DNA of 64,000 nucleotides from Comamonas sp. B21-038 (lineage in GTDB: Bacteria; Pseudomonadota; Gammaproteobacteria; Burkholderiales; Burkholderiaceae_C): NCBI RefSeq assembly GCF_022387135.1, contig NZ_CP092462.1, positions 4,588,001-4,652,000 of the forward strand, read 5' to 3'. The notes beneath the pieces are model-generated. The model worked only from the letters and a program-made list of their open reading frames with translations, ran no database searches and had not been told where the DNA came from. A program made the translations under genes and the position numbers. Positions 1 through 8,891 of the stretch are shown here, one piece after another. Each line of letters begins with the position of its first letter. The stretch's first letter is position 1.

Positions 1-800
1 ACATCACCAAGATCAAGCCGCGCGAGCTGCGCCAGCTGCAGGGCAACCGCATCGCGATGATCTTCCAGGACCCGATGATGACGCTCAACCCCGTGTTGCG
101 CGTGGACACGCAGATGATCGAAGCGGTGCGCGCCCATACCTCGGCCAGCAAGGCCCAGGCACGTGACCGTGCCCGCGAGACCCTGGCGATGATGGGCATT
201 GCCAGCCCCGACGAGCGCCTGCAGGCCTACCCGCACCAGCTGTCGGGCGGCATGCGCCAGCGCGTGGCCATTGCCACGGCGATGCTGCACCGGCCCGATC
301 TGATCATTGCCGACGAGCCCACAACGGCGCTGGATGTGACCATCCAGGCGCAGATCCTGTCCGAGGTGCAGAAGCTGGCGCGCCAGCAGGGCACCTCGCT
401 GATCTGGATCACGCACGACCTGTCGGTGGTGGCCGGTCTGGCCGACGAAGTGGCCGTGATGTATGCCGGCCGCATCGTCGAGCAAGGCGGCGTCGATGCC
501 GTGCTGGACAGCCCGCTGCACCCTTATACCGCCGGCCTCATCGGCAGCCTGCCGGCCAACAACCGGCGCGGCAGCCGCCTGCAGCAGATTCCCGGAATGA
601 CGCCCAATATGCTGCAGCTGCCGCCGGGCTGTGCCTTTGCCGCCCGCTGCGCCCGCGCCACCGCTGCCTGCCAGGCCCAGCCCGAGCAGACCGAGCCGCT
701 GCCCGGCCGCCTGGTGCGCTGCTTCCACCCGGCGCTGGCCGCCAGCGCCCCCAGCAACCTGGGTGCCACCGCGCCGCAAGGCCTGGAGGCCCGCCCATGA
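1..800 (+). CDS. Peptide/nickel-type ABC transporter ATP-binding protein (DppD/OppD-like), 5' truncated by window edge
   Basis: The reading frame is open from base 3, so the start and the Walker A loop lie upstream of the window. The visible part has the Q-loop region ([12 protein letters not shown]), the ABC signature [12 protein letters not shown], the Walker [13 protein letters not shown] and the H-loop ITHDLS. It ends in the Cys-rich C-terminal extension ([14 protein letters not shown]) of the oligopeptide/dipeptide/nickel importer ATPases. It would energise import together with permeases that must lie upstream. Its stop overlaps the start of the next ATPase by four bases (ATGA), the usual DppD-DppF arrangement. 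The substrate cannot be told from the ATPase. Confidence 0.93.
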   Translation, partial: ITKIKPRELRQLQGNRIAMIFQDPMMTLNPVLRVDTQMIEAVRAHTSASKAQARDRARETLAMMGIASPDERLQAYPHQLSGGMRQRVAIATAMLHRPDLIIADEPTTALDVTIQAQILSEVQKLARQQGTSLIWITHDLSVVAGLADEVAVMYAGRIVEQGGVDAVLDSPLHPYTAGLIGSLPANNRRGSRLQQIPGMTPNMLQLPPGCAFAARCARATAACQAQPEQTEPLPGRLVRCFHPALAASAPSNLGATAPQGLEARP

Positions 801-1831
801 ACGAGATGATGAACACCCCAGCGGACAGCGCAGCAGTCACCCCGGTCGTCGAGCTGCGCCAGGTCAGCAAGCGCTTTGGCGAGCACAAGCCCGGCCTGGG
901 CGGCCGCCTGCTGCAAAGCCTGGGGCTGGAAAAGCCCCACCCGGTGACCCGTGCGGTCGACCAGGTCGATCTGCTGGTGCGCCCCGGTGAGGTGGTGGGC
1001 CTGGTGGGCGAATCCGGTTGCGGCAAGTCCACCCTGGGCCGCATGGCGGCCGGGTTGCTGCCGCCGTCCGATGGCGAAGTGCGCTTTTCCGGCAAACCGC
1101 TGGCCGCGCTGACGCCAGCCGAGCGCCATGCTGAGCGCCTGCGCATCCAGATGATCTTCCAGGACCCGTACGCCAGCTTGAACCCGCGCCTGCGCGTGGA
1201 CGAGATCGTTGGCGAGGCGGCCCGCATCCATGGCCTGGTGGACCAGGCCGGTTTTGACGACTATGTCTGCGCGCAGATGGAGCGCGCCGGGCTCGACCCC
1301 GCGCTGCGCAGCCGCTACCCGCACCAGTTCAGCGGCGGCCAGCGCCAGCGCATCGGTATTGCCCGCGCACTGGCGGTGCAGCCGCACATGCTGGTCTGCG
1401 ATGAGGCGGTGGCCGCGCTCGATGTGTCGATCCAGGCGCAGATCCTGAACCTGTTCATGGACCTGCGCGAGCAGCTGCACCTGACCTATCTGTTCATCAG
1501 CCATGACCTGGGCGTCGTCGAGCACATCTGCGACCGGGTGGTGGTGATGTACCTGGGCCGCGTGATCGAGACTGCGCCGGTCGAAGAGCTGTTTGCCCGG
1601 CCCAACCACCCCTACACCCAGGCCTTGCTGGCCGAGGTGCCCAACATGAACGCCCGCCACAAGACCTACTCGGCCATCCAGGGTGAAATCCCCAGCCCGC
1701 TGAACCCTCCCAGCGGCTGCCACTTCCATCCGCGATGTCCGCGTGCGATGCCGCGCTGCACGGTGGAGGCGCCCCAGCTCAAGGGCATTGCCATCCAGCA
1801 CCAAAGCGCCTGCCATTTGAACGACGCCTGA
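797..1831 (+). CDS. Peptide/nickel-type ABC transporter ATP-binding protein (DppF/OppF-like)
   Basis: This 344-residue ATPase is complete. It has Walker A GESGCGKST at residues 71-79, the Q-loop MIFQDPYASLNP, the signature FSGGQRQRIGIA, Walker B LVCDEAVAALDV and the H-loop ISHDLG. The C-terminal oligopeptide-type extension contains CHFHPRCPRAMPRC. It pairs with the overlapping upstream ATPase as the heterodimeric motor of a peptide/opine/nickel-class importer. A solute-binding protein follows 70 bases downstream. The DEAV form of Walker B is common in OppF-type proteins and is not a defect. Confidence 0.94.
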   Translation: MNEMMNTPADSAAVTPVVELRQVSKRFGEHKPGLGGRLLQSLGLEKPHPVTRAVDQVDLLVRPGEVVGLVGESGCGKSTLGRMAAGLLPPSDGEVRFSGKPLAALTPAERHAERLRIQMIFQDPYASLNPRLRVDEIVGEAARIHGLVDQAGFDDYVCAQMERAGLDPALRSRYPHQFSGGQRQRIGIARALAVQPHMLVCDEAVAALDVSIQAQILNLFMDLREQLHLTYLFISHDLGVVEHICDRVVVMYLGRVIETAPVEELFARPNHPYTQALLAEVPNMNARHKTYSAIQGEIPSPLNPPSGCHFHPRCPRAMPRCTVEAPQLKGIAIQHQSACHLNDA

Positions 1832-1832
1832 A

Positions 1833-1846
1833 CGCTCAGCTGAGCG
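1833..1846 (+). repeat. 14-bp perfect palindrome between ATPase and binding-protein genes
   Basis: CGCTCAGCTGAGCG is a perfect palindrome two bases after the ATPase stop. As RNA it could fold to a 5-bp stem with an AGCT loop. Small intercistronic hairpins before solute-binding-protein genes can uncouple their expression from the ATPase genes. A similar GAGCT-rich palindrome follows glcE. The role is unproven. Confidence 0.3.
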
Positions 1847-1901
1847 CCGCCTTTTATCCGCATTCTTTGCACCGTTTTCACAGTTTCACCAGGAGTTCGC
1901 C

Positions 1902-3470
1902 ATGAAACGCATCATCGTCTCTTCCCTCACCGCTGCCCTGATGGGCGCTGGCCTGGCTGCCCATGCGCAGACCTTGAACATCGGCTTTGCCGACCCGGTC
2001 TCGTCGATGGACCCCCAGCTCAACAACCACGCCGGCGACCGCTCGGTGGACCTGCACTTCTGGGACCTGCTGGTCCAGAACAACTACAACAAGCTGCAGC
2101 CTGGCCTGGCCGCCAGCTGGAAGAACCTGGACGCCAAGACCTGGGAGTTCAAGCTGCGCACCGATGTGAAATGGCAGGACGGCAAGGCCTTCAGCGCCGA
2201 AGACGTCATCTACTCCTACCAGCGCGCGCGCGCCGTGCCCGGCAGCGTGGCCACCTTTGCCGGCTACCTGCGTACCGTCGAATCGGTGACCGCCAAGGAC
2301 CCGCACACGCTGATCATCAAGACCAATATCCCCAACCCCGATCTGCCGCTGAACCTGGCTTCGGTGCACATCGTCAGCAAGCATGTGGGCGAGAAATCGG
2401 CCACCGAAGACTACAACGCGGGCAAGGCCATGGTCGGCTCGGGCCCCTACAAATGGGTGTCCTACACGCCGGGCGACCGCGTGGTGATGCAGCGCAACGA
2501 TGGCTACTGGGGTGACAAGCCGATCTGGGAGAAGGTCAACTACCGCTACATCAACAATGCCGCATCGCGCACCGCCGCGCTGCTGGCAGGCGATGTGGAC
2601 GTGATCGACAAGGTCTCGGTCTCCGACCTGGCGCGGCTGAAGAACGCGCCCAACGTCACCGTCTACCCCTACGACGGCCTGCGCGTGATGCTGCTGCAAC
2701 CGAGCTTCAACCCGGCGCCCAATGCCTTCATCACCGACAACGCCGGCAAGCCTTTGCCCAAGAACCCGCTGCTGGACCAGCGCGTGCGTGAGGCGCTGAA
2801 CCTGGCGATCAACCGGGGCGCCATCGTGGACCGCATCCTGCAGGACGCGGCCACCGAGGCCAACCAGTGGATGCCCAAGAACACCTATGGCTACAACCCC
2901 GACATCAAGAACATTCCTTTTGATGCCGCCAAGGCCAAGAAGCTGCTGGCCGATGCCGGTTTCCCCGAAGGCTTCAAGCTGACCATGCATGTGCCCAACG
3001 ACCGCTACCCGCAAGGCCCGGAAACGGCCCAGGTGGTGGCCCAGTTCTGGACCCGCATTGGCGTGAAGACCCAGGTGGAGGTGGTGCCATGGGCCGTGTA
3101 CTCGGGCCGCGCCAACAAGAACGAATATGCGATGAGCATGCTCGCCTGGGGCAATGGCACCGGCGAGGCCAGCTATGCGCTGGTGAACGTGCTGGCCACG
3201 GTCGATGCCAAGAAGGGCCTGGGCGCTTCCAACTGGGGCCACTACAGCAACCCGGCGGTGGACAAGGCGCTGACCGAATCCACCGAAGAGTTCGACATGG
3301 CCAAGCGCGAGAGCATTCTGCGCCAGTCGGCCAAGGTGGTGTCCGATGATGTGGGCATCATCCCGCTGTTCCACTACCGCAATATCTGGGCCGCGAAGAA
3401 GGGCCTGAAGGTCACCCCGTTCAGCAGCGACCGCACCACCGCATCGATGGTGACCAAGGTGGCACCCTGA
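1902..3470 (+). CDS. ABC transporter substrate-binding protein, SBP_bac_5 (DppA/OppA-like)
   Basis: This is a 522-residue periplasmic binding protein. Residues 1 to about 22 form a signal peptide ending in AHAQ. The mature protein opens with TLNIGFADPVSSMDPQLNNHAGDR, typical of family 5 binding proteins, and keeps the family's YSYQRARAVPGS and GSGPYKWVSYTPGDR segments. The start is supported by AGGAG a few bases upstream. It follows the two ATPases and overlaps the next gene by one base (TGATG), so all belong to one transcript. It delivers the substrate, probably a peptide, opine or other amine-containing molecule, to permeases encoded outside the window. Confidence 0.92.
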   Translation: MKRIIVSSLTAALMGAGLAAHAQTLNIGFADPVSSMDPQLNNHAGDRSVDLHFWDLLVQNNYNKLQPGLAASWKNLDAKTWEFKLRTDVKWQDGKAFSAEDVIYSYQRARAVPGSVATFAGYLRTVESVTAKDPHTLIIKTNIPNPDLPLNLASVHIVSKHVGEKSATEDYNAGKAMVGSGPYKWVSYTPGDRVVMQRNDGYWGDKPIWEKVNYRYINNAASRTAALLAGDVDVIDKVSVSDLARLKNAPNVTVYPYDGLRVMLLQPSFNPAPNAFITDNAGKPLPKNPLLDQRVREALNLAINRGAIVDRILQDAATEANQWMPKNTYGYNPDIKNIPFDAAKAKKLLADAGFPEGFKLTMHVPNDRYPQGPETAQVVAQFWTRIGVKTQVEVVPWAVYSGRANKNEYAMSMLAWGNGTGEASYALVNVLATVDAKKGLGASNWGHYSNPAVDKALTESTEEFDMAKRESILRQSAKVVSDDVGIIPLFHYRNIWAAKKGLKVTPFSSDRTTASMVTKVAP

Positions 3471-4777
3471 TGGCCCAGCTGTCCATCACGGTTGACCAGG
3501 CGGACGCGCTGATCGATGTGGCACGCCACATCCGTATCGAAGGCGCCCAGCCCGGTGAGGCGGTAGAGATCCGTGCCGAGACCCCGCGCAGTGGTGTGCT
3601 GTGGCGCGCGCAGGCGCGCTTCATCGCCGATGCGCAGGGGACCGTGGATCTGAACCGCGATGCCCCCGTCTCCGGCAGCTATGCCGGGGTCGATGGCATG
3701 GGCCTGGTCTGGTCGCAAAGCCCGGTGCAATCCTCCAGCCGCGAGCTGTTCAACCAGCCGGTGACCGATGCGCTGGTAACGACCTTGCAGGCCAGTTCTG
3801 GCACTGCGCAGGCGCAGGCCCGCTTCAGCCAGCAGCTCGCTGCGCCCGGCGTGACCCGCCGCGAGGTGCGCGAGGACGGCCTGGTCGGCACCCTGTACCT
3901 GCCCGCCGGCCCCGGTCCGCACCCGGCGGTGATGATCGTCAATGGCTCGGGCGGCGGCATCAACGAGCCGCGCGCCGCGCTCTATGCATCGCACGGCTAT
4001 GCGGCCTTTGCACTGGCGTATTTCAAGGCGCCGGGGCTGTCGCCCTACATCTCCAACACCCCGTTGGAGTATTTTGAAAAAGGCCTGCAATGGCTGCGCC
4101 GCACGGTGCAACCGGCGCATGACTTTGTCGCGCTCAGCGGCCAGTCGCGCGGCGGTGAGCTGGTGCTGCTGCTCGGGGCGACCTTTGCGCAGCAGGTATC
4201 GGCCGTGGTGGGCTATGTGCCCAGCGCGTTTGTGCACAGCGGCCAGAACGCCTGCGACCCGCAGGTGGGCCGCGAAGGCCCGACCTGGCTGCTGGACGGC
4301 CAGCCGCTGACCCACATCTGGGAAAACAACCGCACCGCCAGCTGGGCCCCGTTTGACGAAGGCCCATCGCCCCACCGCCATGAGCGCGCGATGCGCACAG
4401 CCTTGCTCGATGCCGAGGCCGTCGCGCGTGCGCGCATCCCGGTGGAGCGCATCCAGGGCCCGGTGATGCTGCTGTCGGCCACCGACGATGGCTCCTGGCC
4501 GTCAAGCGTGTATTCGCAGATGGTGCGCGACAAGCTGGCCGAGGTGCAGCACCCGCACGATGTGCAGTGGCTGGACTTCGAGCGCGCCGGCCACGCCATC
4601 CTGTTCCCCTATGTGCCGACCACGCAGCTGGTCTATGCGCACCCTGTCTCGGGCAAGGTCAGCACCGGCGGCGGCAACCCGGCCGACAACGCCCATGCCG
4701 ATGCCGCGTCCTGGCAGGGCGTGCTGCAGTTTCTAGCACGTGCGGTGGCGGCCCATGCCGGCGCTGCAAAAACATAA
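3470..4777 (+). CDS. Acyl-CoA thioesterase / BAAT family alpha/beta hydrolase
   Basis: This 435-residue protein has an N-terminal all-beta domain (residues 1 to about 120) of the bile-acid-CoA:amino-acid N-acyltransferase/acyl-CoA thioesterase type and a C-terminal alpha/beta hydrolase domain. The nucleophile elbow is SGQSRGGE (Ser226). The acid is probably in SATDDGSWPSS and the His in AGHAILFPY. The family cleaves or transfers acyl groups from CoA thioesters or related amides. No signal peptide is seen, so it should be cytoplasmic. It is translationally coupled to the binding protein, which suggests that it processes the imported compound. The exact substrate is unknown. Confidence 0.8.
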   Translation: MAQLSITVDQADALIDVARHIRIEGAQPGEAVEIRAETPRSGVLWRAQARFIADAQGTVDLNRDAPVSGSYAGVDGMGLVWSQSPVQSSSRELFNQPVTDALVTTLQASSGTAQAQARFSQQLAAPGVTRREVREDGLVGTLYLPAGPGPHPAVMIVNGSGGGINEPRAALYASHGYAAFALAYFKAPGLSPYISNTPLEYFEKGLQWLRRTVQPAHDFVALSGQSRGGELVLLLGATFAQQVSAVVGYVPSAFVHSGQNACDPQVGREGPTWLLDGQPLTHIWENNRTASWAPFDEGPSPHRHERAMRTALLDAEAVARARIPVERIQGPVMLLSATDDGSWPSSVYSQMVRDKLAEVQHPHDVQWLDFERAGHAILFPYVPTTQLVYAHPVSGKVSTGGGNPADNAHADAASWQGVLQFLARAVAAHAGAAKT

Positions 4778-4791
4778 CCAAGGAGTCTTGC

Positions 4792-5310
4792 ATGTCCACA
4801 TCCCCCAGCGATGACCTGATCGACCGGCTGGTCGGTCTGGCACCGGGCAGCCGCACCTACGCGGCCCGCCACCAGCGTGAAAAGGTGGTGGCTGCCACCC
4901 AGGGCAGCTACCAGGCCATGTTTGACCCGGCGCTGCCGGGCATCAACCTGGCCGAGCGCCTGCTGGTCGCGCTCTATGCCTGCCGCCTGACCCCCGCCCC
5001 CGAGCTGGTTGCCCACTACCGCGAACGCTTGCAGCAGCTGCCGGTGGATGCCGCACTGATCGCCGTGGCCGAGACCGGCCAACCCCAGGATGCGCAAGAC
5101 CCGCGCCTGGCGGCCATGCTGGCCTTTACCCGCACCCTGATCGAGAACCCGATCGACGGCGACAAGGCCGCGCTGGAAACCCTGCCAGCCGCAGGCATCA
5201 GCACGCCAGCCGTCGTGGCGCTGTCGCAGCTGATCGCGTTTCTTTCGTACCAGGTCCGCCTTGTGGCCGGCCTGCAAGCCATGAAAGCATCCGAGGAGGC
5301 CACCGCATGA
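4792..5310 (+). CDS. CMD-domain protein, Avi_7170-like
   Basis: This 172-residue helical protein of the carboxymuconolactone decarboxylase superfamily starts at the ATG preceded by AAGGAG. Unlike its downstream partner it lacks the CxxC pair and has only a single Cys in LYACRLT, so it is probably a structural or regulatory partner rather than a peroxidase. It overlaps the next gene by ATGA. Paired CMD and alkylhydroperoxidase-domain genes of this kind are known next to ABC importers and luciferase-like monooxygenases, and both are present here. Its role is otherwise unassigned. Confidence 0.78.
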   Translation: MSTSPSDDLIDRLVGLAPGSRTYAARHQREKVVAATQGSYQAMFDPALPGINLAERLLVALYACRLTPAPELVAHYRERLQQLPVDAALIAVAETGQPQDAQDPRLAAMLAFTRTLIENPIDGDKAALETLPAAGISTPAVVALSQLIAFLSYQVRLVAGLQAMKASEEATA

Positions 5311-5918
5311 GCACGCCCGCCGCATTCCAACCCGCCCAGGTCATCCGCGCCCACGGCTTCACCAACGAATCGCTGGAGTGGAAGGCCTGGCTCGATGTGG
5401 TCCAGCTCGACCAGGCCACGCCCGACCAGATGGCCGTGCTGGAGGAGAGCCACCCCAAGGCCAAGACCTCGGACTACTACCTGTTCCTGGTGCACCAGCC
5501 GCAGATCCTGCGCGAGCGCTCCACGGCCTTCAACGCCATCATGTATGCGCCCGGCGGCCTCTCGCGTGCCGAGCGCGAGCTGGGCTCCACGGTGGTATCG
5601 CGCATCAACGGCTGCGTCTACTGCGCCTCGGTGCATGCGCAGCGCTTCGAGCAGCTGGCCAAGCGCAGCGACACCATTGCCCAGGTGTTCGAGCAGCCTG
5701 CCACCGCCGGCACCACCGCGCGTGAAAAGGCCATCGTGCAGTTCTCGATCAAGATCACCGAGCAGCCCGCCGCCATCAATGCCGCCGACATCGACGCGCT
5801 CAAGGCCGAGGGCCTGAACGACGGCGAGGTGCTGGACCTGCTGCATTCGGACGCCATCTTTGCCTGGGCCAACCGCCTGATGCTGAACCTGGGCGAGCCG
5901 CTGATGCCGGAAGCCTGA
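5307..5918 (+). CDS. Alkylhydroperoxidase-domain (AhpD-like) protein, Avi_7169-like
   Basis: This is a 203-residue CMD/AhpD family protein. It carries the redox motif C103-V-Y-C106-ASV-H110 (CxxCxxxH) of AhpD-type peroxidases, in which the two Cys form a reducible disulfide and the His acts as proton relay. It overlaps the preceding CMD gene by four bases and is the last gene of the plus-strand operon, ahead of a strong terminator. It probably removes hydroperoxides or peracids formed during flavin-dependent oxidation of the imported substrate. That link is inferred from the neighbouring monooxygenase cluster. Confidence 0.84.
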   Translation: MSTPAAFQPAQVIRAHGFTNESLEWKAWLDVVQLDQATPDQMAVLEESHPKAKTSDYYLFLVHQPQILRERSTAFNAIMYAPGGLSRAERELGSTVVSRINGCVYCASVHAQRFEQLAKRSDTIAQVFEQPATAGTTAREKAIVQFSIKITEQPAAINAADIDALKAEGLNDGEVLDLLHSDAIFAWANRLMLNLGEPLMPEA

Positions 5919-5944
5919 AGCGGCTTAGTGCGCTGATATGCCAT

Positions 5945-5983
5945 CCCCCATCGCTCTTTGCCGGGCGATGGGGGTTGTTTTTT
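5945..5983 (+). terminator. Rho-independent terminator after the AhpD-like gene
   Basis: A perfect 10-bp stem (CCCCCATCGC with GCGATGGGGG) and a 10-base loop are followed by TTGTTTTTT. It ends the plus-strand ABC-thioesterase-CMD operon. On the other strand there is no T-run after the stem, so it should not terminate the converging operon efficiently. Confidence 0.9.
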
Positions 5984-6014
5984 GGGATAGTTGAGGTAAG
6001 CGCCCGCTGGAACA

Positions 6015-7388
6015 TCAGCGCCGGTAAGCAGCCCCCGGGTGGCTGGCCGGCAGCAGCTGGCCCCCTGCCGGAAAAAGCTTTTCGCGCAAGGACCCTTCCG
6101 CATAGCGCGTCTTGAACATGCCCCGGTTTTGCAGCTCGGGGATCAGCAGGTCGACGATGGCGTCCAGGCTCTCGGGCATGACGGTGCGCACGAGGTTGAA
6201 GCCATCGACATCGCTCTCGGCGACCCAGTGGGCCATCTGGTCGGCGACATCGGCCGGCGAGCCGATGAAGACCGGCGCCCGCGCACCGACCGGGCTGAAA
6301 TCGAGCAGATCGCGCACCTTGGGCGGCTGTGGCGTGTTGCGGGTCAGGTGCTCCACGGTGGACTGGATGGCATTGGTTTTCGCGAAGGGCAGCACATCGT
6401 CCAGGCCGAGCCGGGACAGGTCCATGCCGGTCCAGCCCGAGACCAGCGCCAGCTGGCCGGCGCTGTCCAGGTAGCGGCGGTACTCGTCGCGCAGGTCCTG
6501 GGCTTCGGCGTTGGTGGGCGCAACAATCACGGTGGCGCCCAGCAGGGTGAGCAGATCGTAGGGATCGCGGCCGGCGTCGCGGGCCGAATCGCGCAGCGCC
6601 TTAACCGACTTGGCGGCCGCCGCAGGTGTGGGGCCATTGATAAAGCAGGCCTCGGCATGGCGGCCGGCAAACTGCTGGCCGCGCGCGGAGCTGCCGGCCT
6701 GGTACAGCAACGGTGTGCGCTGGGGCGAGGGCTCGGCCAGCGCCCGGCCATGCACGCGGTAGTAGGGGCCGTCGTGCGCTACCGCATGCACGCGCTCGGG
6801 GTGGCTGAACACGCCGCTGATCTTGTCGCGCACGGCAGCGCCGGCCTCCCAGCTGCCTTCCCAGAGCTGGTAGATCGCGGCCATGAAGTCTTCGGCCACC
6901 TCGTAGCGCTCGTCATGGTCGCGCAGGCTGTCGCGCCCCAGGCCGCGTGCGCCGCTCTCCAGGTAGCCGGTGACGATGTTCCAGCCCAGGCGGCCATGGG
7001 TCAGGTGGTCCAGGGTGCTGAAGCGCCGCGCAAAGGAGAAGGGGTGGTCGTTGCTCAGGCTCGATGTCACGCCAAAGCCGATGTGCTCGGTCACCAGCGC
7101 CATCGCCGAGATGAGCATCGTCGGGTCCAGCTGCGGGGACTGGGCACCGGCCGCCAGGGCCGCATCGGCGCTGCCTGCGTAGACGTCGTAGATGCCGAAC
7201 ACATCGGCAATGAAGATGCCGTCGAGCAGGCCCCGCTCTGCGGTGCGGGCCATGTCCGCCCAGTAGCGCAACTGGTGGTATTGCGCCTGGTTGTCGCGCG
7301 GGTGCTTCCACAGGCCCGCCCAGTTGTGGGAGGGCGCAGCCATCTGGAAGGTGTTGAGGCGCAGTTCACGCCGGGGCTGTCTGCTCAT
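6015..7388 (-). CDS. FMN-dependent monooxygenase, NtaA/SnaA/DszA family (luciferase-like)
   Basis: This 457-residue protein belongs to the two-component flavin monooxygenases related to nitrilotriacetate and dibenzothiophene-sulfone monooxygenases. Recognisable segments are NTFQMAAPSHNWAGLWKHP at the N-terminus, RFSTLDHLTHGRLGWNIVTG in the middle and QAGSSARGQQFAGRHAEACF further on. Such enzymes use FMNH2 from a separate reductase to oxidise C-N or C-S bonds in small organics. No flavin reductase gene is seen nearby. It is the last gene of a seven-gene operon with a Liv-type importer and lies 31 bases after an AhpD-like gene, so it probably attacks the imported compound. Confidence 0.9.
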   Translation of the reverse strand: MSRQPRRELRLNTFQMAAPSHNWAGLWKHPRDNQAQYHQLRYWADMARTAERGLLDGIFIADVFGIYDVYAGSADAALAAGAQSPQLDPTMLISAMALVTEHIGFGVTSSLSNDHPFSFARRFSTLDHLTHGRLGWNIVTGYLESGARGLGRDSLRDHDERYEVAEDFMAAIYQLWEGSWEAGAAVRDKISGVFSHPERVHAVAHDGPYYRVHGRALAEPSPQRTPLLYQAGSSARGQQFAGRHAEACFINGPTPAAAAKSVKALRDSARDAGRDPYDLLTLLGATVIVAPTNAEAQDLRDEYRRYLDSAGQLALVSGWTGMDLSRLGLDDVLPFAKTNAIQSTVEHLTRNTPQPPKVRDLLDFSPVGARAPVFIGSPADVADQMAHWVAESDVDGFNLVRTVMPESLDAIVDLLIPELQNRGMFKTRYAEGSLREKLFPAGGQLLPASHPGAAYRR

Positions 7389-7419
7389 GCGATGGGATCC
7401 GTCACGGTGCTTCCGGTGC

Positions 7420-7983
7420 TCAGGCCTGTGCGGCGGTTTCGCTGGCTGCCGGGCTGGCCAGGGGCGCGGTCTGCACTTGCAGGATGTCGTTGAAGCGGTT
7501 GAAGGCGCCGCACAGCGCGGTGCGCCAGGTCAGCTCGACAATCTGCGCTTCGCTGAAGTGCTGGTGCAGGCGCACAAAGATCTCGTCGCGCGTCTGGCTC
7601 CAGTTCCGGGTCACCGCGATCGCGTACTCCACCACCAGGCGGTCCACCTCGTTCAGCTCGGGGTGGTTGGCGTAGTCCAGCAGCGTTCGCACGCCGTCCG
7701 CCGACAGGCCTTCGACCTGCAGCTTGGGGCCGTGGTGGTCGATGCAGTACTCGCATTCGTTGAGCAGCGAGACGGTGACGATGGCCAGCTCGGTGTAGCG
7801 CTTGGGCAGCACCGCCTCCTGGCCCAGCTGCAGCAACAGCGCCCAGGTCTGCGAGAAGATCGGCAGGCGCTGCGCCATGACGCCGGCCTGGTCGGCAAAA
7901 TCGCCAGCGGCCAGCATGCGGTCCCACAGCGGTTGCTCTGCAGCGGGCAGGTCGTCGCGGGATTTGCGGGTGATTCGGGTCAT
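7420..7983 (-). CDS. AhpD-like carboxymuconolactone decarboxylase family protein
   Basis: The product has 187 residues with the CMD-fold redox motif C77-E-Y-C80-IDH-H84 (CxxCxxxH). The start MTRITRKSRDD overlaps the livM stop by ATGA, which fixes it; a longer in-frame extension upstream would lie inside livM. It is the third CMD-family gene within 4 kb and sits directly before the flavin monooxygenase. It probably acts as a peroxidase or peroxide-protective partner for that oxidation. A decarboxylase or hydratase role cannot be excluded. Confidence 0.86.
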   Translation of the reverse strand: MTRITRKSRDDLPAAEQPLWDRMLAAGDFADQAGVMAQRLPIFSQTWALLLQLGQEAVLPKRYTELAIVTVSLLNECEYCIDHHGPKLQVEGLSADGVRTLLDYANHPELNEVDRLVVEYAIAVTRNWSQTRDEIFVRLHQHFSEAQIVELTWRTALCGAFNRFNDILQVQTAPLASPAASETAAQA

Positions 7984-8891
7984 GGTGAGGTTCCTTGAGA
8001 GCGGGGGCCCAGCCGGTATTCCGGCAGCAAGCCATTGGGTTTGAAGATCAGCATCGCCAGCAGCAGCACGCCGACCAGCGACAGGCGGATAGCGGCCAGC
8101 TGCGCGCCATCGAGCCAGGGGATGACGCCGGCCAGCATGCGGCTGCCCTCGAGCAGCAGGATCACCGTGAAGCCGGCAACCAGCACGCCGGCATGGCTGC
8201 CGCGCCCGCCCAGGATCACCGCCATGAAGGCATAGGCGGTCAGGATGGTGGTGAACTGGGTCGGGTCGATATAGGTGTAGTAGAACGCGTGCAGGCTGCC
8301 GGCAATGCCCAGGATGGCGCCGCCCAGCGCAAAGCTGCGCGCCCGCACCCAGAGCACGTTCTTGCCCAGTGCCTCGGCCACGCCCGCGTCCTCGCGCGTG
8401 GCACGCAGCAGGCGGCCGAAGGGCGAGCGCGCCAGGCGCTGCAGCACCACAAACACCAGCGCCAGCCAGACCAGGCAGAAGCCCAGAAAGAACAGGTCCC
8501 GCCAGGCTGTGGGCACCAGGTCGGCAAACGGCCGCACGATGTTGGGGATGCCCAGGGTGCCCCGGGTCAGCCACTCCTCGTAGCTGATGAAGAGCCGCAG
8601 CGATTCGGCAAAGCCCAGCGTGACGATGGCCAGGTAGTCCTCGCTCAGCCGCACCGAGATCAGGCTGACCAGCGCACTGGCCGCTGCCGTCAGCAGCAGC
8701 GCCAGCAGCATGGCGGTGAGAGGCGGCACACCCTGCATCTCCAGCAGGCTGCAGGCATAGGCGCCCAGCATGTAAAAGCCGAACAGGCCAAAATTGACCA
8801 GGCCGCCCAGGCCCCATTGCAGGTTCAGCGCCAGGCCCGACAAGGTGGCAATGACCACCAGCACCAGGGTTGCAATCAGATAGCTTGTCAT
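7980..8891 (-). CDS. Branched-chain amino acid-type ABC transporter permease (LivM-like)
   Basis: This is a 303-residue inner-membrane permease with about eight to ten hydrophobic helices. It contains the LivM features LNLQWGLGGLVNFGLFGFYMLGAYA and, in the cytoplasmic coupling region, SPFGRLLRATREDAGVAEALGKNVL. The start MTSYLIATLV is fixed by its ATGA overlap with livH. It forms the translocation pore with LivH and is driven by LivG and LivF. HAAT-family systems also take up amides, urea and aromatic acids, so the substrate here need not be an amino acid. Confidence 0.93.
   Translation of the reverse strand: MTSYLIATLVLVVIATLSGLALNLQWGLGGLVNFGLFGFYMLGAYACSLLEMQGVPPLTAMLLALLLTAAASALVSLISVRLSEDYLAIVTLGFAESLRLFISYEEWLTRGTLGIPNIVRPFADLVPTAWRDLFFLGFCLVWLALVFVVLQRLARSPFGRLLRATREDAGVAEALGKNVLWVRARSFALGGAILGIAGSLHAFYYTYIDPTQFTTILTAYAFMAVILGGRGSHAGVLVAGFTVILLLEGSRMLAGVIPWLDGAQLAAIRLSLVGVLLLAMLIFKPNGLLPEYRLGPRSQGTSP

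Noticed and set aside
1430-1470. DEAVAALD in place of DEPVSALD in the second ABC ATPase
   Set aside because: DEAV-type Walker B sequences are common in OppF-like ATPases, and the catalytic Glu is kept.
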